The position numbers and the translations under genes were made by a program. The notes under the pieces were generated by a model. The model made no database searches and was not told where the DNA came from. It worked only from the letters and a program-made list of their open reading frames with translations. 31,126 bases of DNA, taken from contig NZ_CALBSN010000105.1 of the NCBI RefSeq assembly GCF_937967675.1, positions 1-31,126 of the forward strand, in the 5' to 3' direction. The stretch comes from an uncultured Flavobacterium sp. (GTDB taxonomy: Bacteria > Bacteroidota > Bacteroidia > Flavobacteriales > Flavobacteriaceae). Positions within the stretch are counted from its first letter, which is position 1, and each line of letters opens with the position of its first letter. Below, piece by piece: positions 1 to 7,097 of this stretch.

Positions 1-919
1 CTGCCCAAGTTGTTAATGCCGAGCCATTTAATTTGAATACCGCCCAGAATAAAATCACCACTGCAAAAATAGTTAACAAAGCACCGATTGGTCTTTTGTC
101 TTCCGTTTTGGCTTTGAAATATAAACTTCCGTAGAAGAAAATTACTGGAATACAAGCAAAAATAAAGGCATCCGTGCTATCTGAACCAAAAATATATCCA
201 TGTGGATTAGCATCTGAAGTCACTCCTTTGATTAACCAACCAATAACTCCAAAAACAGCCGAAGGCACTAAGATAAACATCACAATTTTCCAGAATGGCA
301 TATCGCCTGGTTGCACTCCTTTTTTCTCGGTTTTATCTCCGTAGTGTTTCGTTCCTAAAATAAAAACGATTACACCAATAAACATTCCAACTCCAGCCGC
401 CATGAAAGCGTACTGCCAACCTAATAAAATTTGCAAAGCAGCTCCAAAGAAGTTACAAATGAAAGCTCCCACGTTGATTCCCATATAGAAAATGTTGTAG
501 CCTTCGTCTTTTTTGTCTTTGTATTGATCTTCAGTATAGAAATTACCTAAAAGTGTTGAAATATTAGGTTTAAAGAAACCATTACCCACGATAACTAATG
601 TCATGGCGATATACAACATGGTAATATCATGAATTCCCATCATAAAATAACCTGCTCCCATCATAATTCCTCCGATTACGATTGATTTTTTGTAACCCCA
701 ATATCTATCAGCAACTAAGCCTCCAATAAAAGGAGTTAAGAATACCAAAGCGATAAAAGTTCCGTATAAATCGGATGCTTCTTTCTCGGTCATAGCGAAT
801 CCGGCTTCAACATCTTTAAGATATAAGGTAAAAATACCAATCATTAAATAGTAACCGAAACGCTCCCACATTTCAGATAAAAACAAGTAAGGCAATGCTT
901 TAGGATGACTTTTCCACAT
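1..919 (-). CDS. POT-family (PTR2) proton-dependent peptide transporter, partial (3' end beyond window)
   Basis: This is an inner-membrane importer of di- and tripeptides driven by protons. I translated it from the ATG at 917-919 on the minus strand. The product starts MWKSHPKALPYLFLSEMWER and carries the POT signature ExxER followed by F-G-Y-Y in the first helix. About 306 residues are present; the family is usually around 500 or more, so the C-terminal part lies beyond base 1. It is a paralogue of the complete transporter immediately upstream (start at 2508), sharing the same N-terminal layout. It is the last visible gene of a minus-strand run: dipeptidyl peptidase, transporter, transporter. 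A strong hairpin with a T-run ends only 13 bases before its start codon. Expression therefore probably depends on read-through or on a promoter inside the upstream gene. The family call is firm; substrate range is inferred from the family. Confidence 0.9.
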   Translation of the reverse strand, partial: MWKSHPKALPYLFLSEMWERFGYYLMIGIFTLYLKDVEAGFAMTEKEASDLYGTFIALVFLTPFIGGLVADRYWGYKKSIVIGGIMMGAGYFMMGIHDITMLYIAMTLVIVGNGFFKPNISTLLGNFYTEDQYKDKKDEGYNIFYMGINVGAFICNFFGAALQILLGWQYAFMAAGVGMFIGVIVFILGTKHYGDKTEKKGVQPGDMPFWKIVMFILVPSAVFGVIGWLIKGVTSDANPHGYIFGSDSTDAFIFACIPVIFFYGSLYFKAKTEDKRPIGALLTIFAVVILFWAVFKLNGSALTTWA

Positions 920-932
920 AATTTATTGTATT

Positions 933-969
933 AAAAAAAACAAACCTACAAGGGTTTCTTGTAGGTTTG
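933..969 (-). terminator. Intrinsic terminator / possible attenuator between the two peptide transporters
   Basis: On the minus strand a 12-bp perfect stem (arms 958-969 and 941-952, CAAACCTACAAG pairing with CTTGTAGGTTTG) with a 5-base loop is followed by eight T residues (940-933). It lies downstream of the transporter ending at 1000 and just 13 bases upstream of the next start codon (919), leaving no room for a promoter between. Confidence 0.85.
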
Positions 970-999
970 AAAGATATAAAAAAAATTTTATTTTATTGC

Positions 1000-2508
1000 T
1001 TATTCCGTTTTAGCTTCAACATGATCGTTGTGCATTCTTTTTTCTAACCAAGAACTCAGTACGAAAAGAATGGCAGCAGCAGCACCAGACATAATGATAA
1101 ACAACACAAAGAATTCATATAAATTAGTAATTTGGAATCCTAAAAATGAAGTTGCGCCACCTGTTCCATCTTCTCCACCTGGAATTAAAGCACTTAATGT
1201 TCCCGCAAATTTATTAGCCGCAGCATTTGCTAAGAACCAAGTTCCCATCATTAAAGATGATAAACGTAAAGGAGCTAATTTAGAAACCATTGATAATCCG
1301 ATTGGTGATAAACATAATTCTCCAATAGTATGAATTACATATAATCCAATTAACCACCACATTGAAACTTTTTCACCTAAGCCTAAGCCTTTAACAGCAA
1401 TTGCAATTACTACATATCCTAAAGCTACTAAACCAAGTCCAATTGCCATTTTCTTTGGAGAAGATGGTTCTAATTTTCTAGCATATAAGAATCCCCAAAC
1501 AATCGTCATAATTGGCGCTAATGAAATAACTGCTAAAGGATTTACTGATTGAAAATAAGACGCTGGCATCTCCCATCCAAAAATGGTTCGCTCTGTTTGT
1601 CTATCTGCAAATAACGTTAATGAAGCTCCTGCTTGCTCGAAAGCACCCCAGAAGAAAATTACGAAAAACGCTAAAAGGAAAATTACCGTAATTCTTTGTG
1701 TTTCAATTTTTGTTAAACTTTTATCACTAAAAATTAAAATTGGCATTGCTACCATAGCTCCATAGATGAAATAACTAATAATATCTACATCACTTTTAAA
1801 CATTTGTTTGAAGTTCAACATGAAGAAAATAATTCCAATTGAACCAATAATCATAGCAATGCTTTTAACATCTAACTTTTTAACTGGCAATCCAATTGAT
1901 TTTCCTTCTTCTGAAACCAAATATTTTTTTTGACCTAAAACAAAAGCAACTAAACCAATCAACATTCCTACTCCAGCTGCTAAAAATCCCCATTTAAAAT
2001 CCATAGATCCACAAACTAAAGGTGAAAAGAAAGCCCCCAAGTTAATTCCCATGTAGAAAATAGTGAAAGCACTATCTATTCTTCTGTCATTTGCTGGATA
2101 TAATTGCCCTACCATTGTTGAGATATTTGGCTTGAAGAAACCATTACCAATGATAATTGCAGTTAATCCCATCCACATAAGCGAAACTCCTCCATCTGCT
2201 CCAACAGAAGCACTGAAAAACATAAAGAATTGACCAATTGCCATTAAAAGACCTCCAATCACAATACTTCTTCGGTTTCCTAAAAACTTATCGCACAAAT
2301 AACCTCCTAAAAGTGGTGTTAAGTATACTAAACCTGTATAACTTCCGTAAATTTCAGAAGCATCGGCATCTTTCATTAATAATACTTTAGTCATAAACAG
2401 AATAAAGATTGCTCTCATTCCATAATAACTGAATCGCTCCCACATTTCTGTGAAGAATAAAAAGTACAGCCCTTTAGGATGTCCTGTTTTTACAGCATTT
2501 TTTTCCAT
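1000..2508 (-). CDS. POT-family (PTR2) proton-dependent oligopeptide transporter
   Basis: This is a complete 502-residue inner-membrane transporter for di- and tripeptides. It has the proton-coupling motif ExxERFSYYG near residues 21-30, about a dozen or more hydrophobic segments, and the family's F-F-K-P-N-I-S-T motif after the fourth helix region. Length is normal for the family. It starts 27 bases after the stop of the dipeptidyl peptidase IV gene on the same strand, with no terminator between, so the two are probably co-transcribed. This makes sense functionally: DPP IV releases X-Pro or X-Ala dipeptides outside the cytoplasm and this protein imports them. A strong terminator follows it (933-969), then a second paralogue. 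Which peptides each paralogue prefers cannot be read from the sequence. Confidence 0.93.
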   Translation of the reverse strand: MEKNAVKTGHPKGLYFLFFTEMWERFSYYGMRAIFILFMTKVLLMKDADASEIYGSYTGLVYLTPLLGGYLCDKFLGNRRSIVIGGLLMAIGQFFMFFSASVGADGGVSLMWMGLTAIIIGNGFFKPNISTMVGQLYPANDRRIDSAFTIFYMGINLGAFFSPLVCGSMDFKWGFLAAGVGMLIGLVAFVLGQKKYLVSEEGKSIGLPVKKLDVKSIAMIIGSIGIIFFMLNFKQMFKSDVDIISYFIYGAMVAMPILIFSDKSLTKIETQRITVIFLLAFFVIFFWGAFEQAGASLTLFADRQTERTIFGWEMPASYFQSVNPLAVISLAPIMTIVWGFLYARKLEPSSPKKMAIGLGLVALGYVVIAIAVKGLGLGEKVSMWWLIGLYVIHTIGELCLSPIGLSMVSKLAPLRLSSLMMGTWFLANAAANKFAGTLSALIPGGEDGTGGATSFLGFQITNLYEFFVLFIIMSGAAAAILFVLSSWLEKRMHNDHVEAKTE

Positions 2509-2535
2509 ATAATTTGTTTTAGTTTATTGGTTAGT

Positions 2536-4707
2536 TTATAATTTTTCTTTGATGAAATTCGTCATTTTAGTATACAATTGTAGGCGGGTTTTTCCACCAT
2601 AAATTCCGTGGTTTTTATCTGGATAAATTGCCCAATCGAATTGTTTGTTGGCTTGCACTAAAGCCTCTACCATTTTCATTGTATTTTGAACATGAACGTT
2701 ATCATCCGCTGTTCCATGAATTAATAAGAAGTTTCCTTTTAATTTACTCACGTGATTGATTGGTGAATTGTTATCATAACCGCTAGCATTTTCTTGCGGA
2801 GTTTGCATATAACGCTCTGTGTAAATACTATCATAATATCTCCAAGAAGTTACTGGAGCTACAGCAATTGCCATTTTGAATACATCAGCACCTTGGAACA
2901 AACAGTTAGACGACATGAATCCGCCATAACTCCAACCAAAAATTCCAATTCTTGAAGCGTCAACATAATTGTATTTTCCGATTACTTTAGCAGCATCAAT
3001 TTGATCTTCCACTTCGTATTTTCCTAGTTCTTTATATGTACATTTCTTAAATGCAGCCCCTTTATAGCCTGTTCCTCTTCCGTCTACACATGCTACAATA
3101 TAACCTTGTTGAGCCAACATCATGAACCAATAATCATCTATACTGTTCCAAGCATTATCTACTTGTTGTGAACCTGGTCCAGAATACTGATACATGAAAA
3201 CTGGATATTTTTTAGTTGGATCGAAATTTTTTGGTTTAATCATCCAAGCATTTAATTGGTGTCCTTTTTCTGTAGTTAATACAAAGAATTCTTTTGAAGT
3301 TACATCGTATTTTGCTAATTTTTGTTCTACTGCTTCGTTAGAAACAATTGTTTTTACAACCGCTCCTGTTTTAGAATCATTTAAAGTGTAAGTTGGTGCT
3401 GAAGTTGCACTTGAATACGTATTAATGAAGTATTGGAAATTCGGGCTAAAAGTTGCCGAATTGGTTCCTGTTTTTGATGACAATCTTACTTTTGATTTTC
3501 CATCAACTTTGATTGCATAAACATCTCTGTTGATTGACCCATTTTCTACCGATTGATAGTAAATCATTCCTGATTTTTCATCGAATCCGTAATAATTAGT
3601 TACTTCCCATTTTCCAGAGGTAATTTGTTTTTTTAATTTACCTGTTTTATCGTAGTGATAAATATGATTGAATCCGTCTTTTTCTGATGTCCAGATGAAA
3701 CTATTATCTTTCAAGAAAGTTAAGTTATCTGTAACATCAATATAAGCTGCGTCTTTTTCGTTTAAAACAATTTTTGTAGTTCCTGCATTAGCATCTACAA
3801 AATGTAAATCTAAATTATTTTGGTGACGATTCATTACTTGGACACTTAAAACCGCAGCATCATTTGTCCATTTAATTCTAGGAATATAAAAATCTTTGTA
3901 ATCACCTAAGTTGATTTTTTTAGTAGTTCCCGATTTTAAATCGAAAATATGTAAAGAAACAATGGCGTTTTTCTCACCTGCTTTTGGATATTTAAAAACG
4001 GTTTGTGTTGGATATAATCCTTCGTTGTACATATCCATTGAAAATTCTGGAACTTCCGTTTCATCAAACTTGATGTAAGCAATTTTAGTTCCTGTTACAT
4101 TCCAATCATACGCTTTTACGAATGCAAATTCTTCTTCATACACCCAATCCGTAATACCATTGATAATTTTATTTTTTTGTCCGTCTTGTGTAATTTGAAT
4201 TTTTACACCTGAAGATAAATCGTGAACATATAAATTGTTTTCAAAAGCATACGCCACTTTAGTTCCATCAGCACTAAATGTTGGTTCTTGAATAGCATTA
4301 GCCGTAAAACTACTAACCGTTTTAGAAGGAATATCATAAATAAAATATTCTGCAGTAAAAGAATGACGGAAAATAGGGTTTGATTTAGTAGCAATTAAAA
4401 TCTTTTTCTCGTTTTTATCAAAAGAATAACTATCGATTGATGTTACTTCTGGATGATTTTTAGTATCAAAAAGGGTACTTACTTTTTCTAAAGTGGCAAA
4501 ATCATACAAATCAATTTGATAACTTTTTGTGCTTCTATCGAAATTTAAGACTGTATATTGATTGGTGTTCTTCATGGCGCTCAAGGCATCCATTCCTTTT
4601 GTTCTAAAGGCACCACCCCAAATTTCTTCTAAAGTAATTTTTTGTTGCGCTACAACTGATAATGAGCTCACTACAAAAAGTAAAATCGCTAAACTGTATT
4701 TTTTCAT
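2536..4707 (-). CDS. Secreted dipeptidyl peptidase IV (S9 family prolyl peptidase)
   Basis: This 723-residue serine exopeptidase removes X-Pro (and X-Ala) dipeptides from peptide N-termini. Residues 1-20 form a signal peptide ending in V-V-A-Q, so it works in the periplasm or at the surface. Residues ~40-480 form the DPP IV N-terminal beta-propeller, with the substrate-amine-binding acidic motif DWVYEEE (Glu191-193). The C-terminal alpha/beta hydrolase domain carries the catalytic triad: Ser593 in GWSYGG, Asp668 in HGTADDNVH and His700 in KNHG. Spacing between Asp and His (32 residues) matches mammalian DPP4. The order and all key residues argue for an active enzyme. It heads the operon with two POT transporters. 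The divergent promoter region (4708-4835) is shared with HMG-CoA reductase; I see no clear -7 box on this strand. Confidence 0.95.
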   Translation of the reverse strand: MKKYSLAILLFVVSSLSVVAQQKITLEEIWGGAFRTKGMDALSAMKNTNQYTVLNFDRSTKSYQIDLYDFATLEKVSTLFDTKNHPEVTSIDSYSFDKNEKKILIATKSNPIFRHSFTAEYFIYDIPSKTVSSFTANAIQEPTFSADGTKVAYAFENNLYVHDLSSGVKIQITQDGQKNKIINGITDWVYEEEFAFVKAYDWNVTGTKIAYIKFDETEVPEFSMDMYNEGLYPTQTVFKYPKAGEKNAIVSLHIFDLKSGTTKKINLGDYKDFYIPRIKWTNDAAVLSVQVMNRHQNNLDLHFVDANAGTTKIVLNEKDAAYIDVTDNLTFLKDNSFIWTSEKDGFNHIYHYDKTGKLKKQITSGKWEVTNYYGFDEKSGMIYYQSVENGSINRDVYAIKVDGKSKVRLSSKTGTNSATFSPNFQYFINTYSSATSAPTYTLNDSKTGAVVKTIVSNEAVEQKLAKYDVTSKEFFVLTTEKGHQLNAWMIKPKNFDPTKKYPVFMYQYSGPGSQQVDNAWNSIDDYWFMMLAQQGYIVACVDGRGTGYKGAAFKKCTYKELGKYEVEDQIDAAKVIGKYNYVDASRIGIFGWSYGGFMSSNCLFQGADVFKMAIAVAPVTSWRYYDSIYTERYMQTPQENASGYDNNSPINHVSKLKGNFLLIHGTADDNVHVQNTMKMVEALVQANKQFDWAIYPDKNHGIYGGKTRLQLYTKMTNFIKEKL

Positions 4708-4806
4708 AATTTTATGTTCTTAAAAAACCTCCAATTTTAGTGATTTTTTTACAATTAATGTAATTTTTGACCCATAATTTAAAAAAAAGTATCAAAATGC
4801 TTTTTG

Positions 4807-4814
4807 TATCTTTG
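4807..4814 (+). promoter_or_regulatory. Bacteroidetes-type -7 box (TATCTTTG) for the HMG-CoA reductase operon
   Basis: TATCTTTG fits the Bacteroidetes -7 consensus TAnnTTTG and ends 21 bases before the start codon. No TTG lies at the usual 17-23 base spacing upstream, so the -33 part is weak or absent. Confidence 0.55.
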
Positions 4815-4835
4815 TGTTAAATTTTAAGATTTGCT

Positions 4836-6152
4836 ATGACACAAAACGTAAAAGGTTTCTCTAAACTTTCTAAAGAAGAAAAAATAAATTGGATTACCAA
4901 TACTTACTTCACTAACCCGGAAGAAGCAAAAGAAAGCATTATTAAATATTGGAATTCCGATGAAAATTTACAAAAACTACACGATGAATTCATAGAAAAT
5001 ACGTTGACCAACTTTTACCTTCCTTATGGAGTAGCGCCTAACTTCATTATTAATGGAAAAAGCTACACGATTCCAATGGCAATTGAAGAAAGTTCGGTTG
5101 TGGCAGCCGCTTCAAAAGCAGCAAAATTTTGGGGCGAGCGTGGCGGTTTTAAAACGACTATTATCAGTACCGAAAAAATTGGTCAGGTTCATTTTCTTTT
5201 CCATGGAAATTCAGAAAAACTAACTACTTTTTTCAATACAATAAAACCAACTTTCTTTGAGGATACACAAGAAATTACCAAAAACATGCAAAAGCGTGGT
5301 GGCGGAATTTTAAACATCGAACTTAGAGATAAAACCCATGAAATTCCAAATTATTATCAATTACATGCTACTTTTAATACCAAAGACAGCATGGGTGCGA
5401 ATTTTATCAATACATGTTTAGAGCAATTTGCCAAAACGTTAGAAAATCAAGCGCAAGACTATACCGATTTTACTTCGAATGAAAAAAACATTCAAATTGT
5501 AATGAGTATTTTGAGCAATTATGTCCCAAATTGCTTAGTAAGAGTGGAAGTTTCTTGTCCAGTTGCCCAAATTTCAGATGATAAAAATATCGATGCGAAT
5601 GAATTTGCTCAAAAATTTGCAACCGCAGTTCGCATTGCCGAAGTAGAACCTTATAGAGCCGTAACCCACAACAAAGGCATCATGAACGGCATCGACGCCG
5701 TAGTGCTAGCAACTGGAAACGACTTCAGAGCCGTGGAAGCAGGAATTCACGCTTATGCCAGCAAATCGGGACAATATTCAAGTTTATCGCATGTGAAAAT
5801 TGAGAATGATATTTTTACTTTTTGGATGGAAATTCCGTTAGCATTAGGAACAGTTGGCGGATTAACTTCATTACATCCATTAGTGAAATTTTCAATGGAA
5901 TTATTAGGAAAGCCATCGGCAGAAGAACTAATGCAAATTGTAGCAGCGGCTGGATTAGCTCAAAACTTCGCAGCGCTTCGTTCGTTAACCACAACAGGAA
6001 TTCAACAAGGACATATGAAAATGCATTTGATGAACATTTTAAACCAACATCATGCTACGAAAGAAGAAAAACAAAAAGTGTTGGATTACTTTAAAGACAC
6101 TACTGTTTCACATAGTTTAGTGGTAGATTATTTGGAAAAAATCAGAAGTTAA
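4836..6152 (+). CDS. Hydroxymethylglutaryl-CoA reductase, class II type
   Basis: This enzyme interconverts HMG-CoA and mevalonate. In Flavobacteria it feeds the mevalonate route to isoprenoids (menaquinone, carotenoids, undecaprenyl carrier). The 438-residue protein aligns by eye with the class II enzyme of Pseudomonas mevalonii along its whole length. Catalytic residues are Glu84/Glu85 (IEESS), Lys280 (HNKGIMNGID), Asp296 (ATGNDFR) and His393 (QQGHM). The nucleotide-binding segment DSMGANFINT is at 184-193. Cofactor preference (NADH or NADPH) cannot be read reliably. The stop codon overlaps the start of the next gene by one base (TAATG), a sign of translational coupling with the GHMP kinase. 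Although class II enzymes were first described as degradative, the pairing with a mevalonate-pathway-type kinase argues for biosynthesis here. Confidence 0.95.
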   Translation: MTQNVKGFSKLSKEEKINWITNTYFTNPEEAKESIIKYWNSDENLQKLHDEFIENTLTNFYLPYGVAPNFIINGKSYTIPMAIEESSVVAAASKAAKFWGERGGFKTTIISTEKIGQVHFLFHGNSEKLTTFFNTIKPTFFEDTQEITKNMQKRGGGILNIELRDKTHEIPNYYQLHATFNTKDSMGANFINTCLEQFAKTLENQAQDYTDFTSNEKNIQIVMSILSNYVPNCLVRVEVSCPVAQISDDKNIDANEFAQKFATAVRIAEVEPYRAVTHNKGIMNGIDAVVLATGNDFRAVEAGIHAYASKSGQYSSLSHVKIENDIFTFWMEIPLALGTVGGLTSLHPLVKFSMELLGKPSAEELMQIVAAAGLAQNFAALRSLTTTGIQQGHMKMHLMNILNQHHATKEEKQKVLDYFKDTTVSHSLVVDYLEKIRS

Positions 6153-7066
6153 TGGAAACCCAAACTTTTTACAGTAACGGAAAATTACTCATCACAGGTG
6201 AATACGTTGTTTTAGATGGCGCTAAAGCATTGGCTTTACCTACTAAATTTGGACAAAGTTTATTGGTGAAATCAGGCACAAATCAACAAATCAAATGGAC
6301 GAGTTTTGATGCCGATAAAAGCATTTGGTTTGAAGGCATGATTTCGTTTGAAGAAATAAAGCAAAGAACCATCAACGATAGCAATTCTGCTGTAAAAAAC
6401 ACCTTGATTGAAATTTTACATCAAGCTTTTATACAAAACCCTTCATTTTTAGAAAAAGAAGGCTATGAAATTGAAACTTACTTAACTTTTCCAAGACTTT
6501 GGGGTTTAGGAACATCTTCTACTCTAATAAATAGTATTGCGGATTGGTTAGATATTGATGCGTTTGAATTGTTGCAAAAAAGTTTTGGCGGAAGCGGTTA
6601 TGATATTGCTTGTGCTAAGTCGAATTCACCCCTTGTATATCATTTAGAAAACGAAAAACCGCATTTTAAACCCATTCATTTTAATCCTGAATTCAAAGAC
6701 CATATTTATTTTGTGTATTTGAATCAGAAACAAAGCAGCAAACTAGCAATTGCAAATTACATGTCAAAACATCATCATGTGAATGCAGTAATTTCAAAAA
6801 TCAACACTATTACATACGAAACCATTGATTGTAAAGAATTAAAAGATTTTGCTAAACAAATGGAAAAACATGAAATTATTATGAGTGATGTTTTAGAAAT
6901 GGAAACCATTCAAGAAAAGTTTTTTCCTGATTTTGAAGGAGTGATTAAAAGCTTAGGAGCTTGGGGAGGCGATTTTGTAATGGTGATTTCTAAAGACAAT
7001 CCTAAAGAATATTTCAAAGAAAAAGGCTATCCAGTAGTACTTTCTTACGAAGAAATGATTTTGTAA
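6152..7066 (+). CDS. GYDIA-family GHMP kinase (mevalonate-pathway type)
   Basis: This is a 304-residue small-molecule kinase of the GHMP superfamily. It begins with a conserved strand-helix block (GKLLITGEYVVLDGAKALA, from residue 10). The ATP-binding glycine-rich motif is GLGTSS at 118-123. The signature GSGYDIACA is at 147-155 and gives the Bacteroidetes family its name. A glycine-rich segment near the end (LGAWGGDFVM) matches the third GHMP motif. The gene overlaps HMG-CoA reductase by one base, so a role in phosphorylating mevalonate or phosphomevalonate is likely. The exact substrate is not shown by sequence: these proteins differ from classical mevalonate kinase, and galactokinase-like or homoserine-kinase-like activity cannot be excluded. 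It is followed 31 bases later by the CHAT gene on the same strand. Confidence 0.85.
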   Translation: METQTFYSNGKLLITGEYVVLDGAKALALPTKFGQSLLVKSGTNQQIKWTSFDADKSIWFEGMISFEEIKQRTINDSNSAVKNTLIEILHQAFIQNPSFLEKEGYEIETYLTFPRLWGLGTSSTLINSIADWLDIDAFELLQKSFGGSGYDIACAKSNSPLVYHLENEKPHFKPIHFNPEFKDHIYFVYLNQKQSSKLAIANYMSKHHHVNAVISKINTITYETIDCKELKDFAKQMEKHEIIMSDVLEMETIQEKFFPDFEGVIKSLGAWGGDFVMVISKDNPKEYFKEKGYPVVLSYEEMIL

Positions 7067-7097
7067 AAAAATAATTATTACATTAATTGAAAAACCT

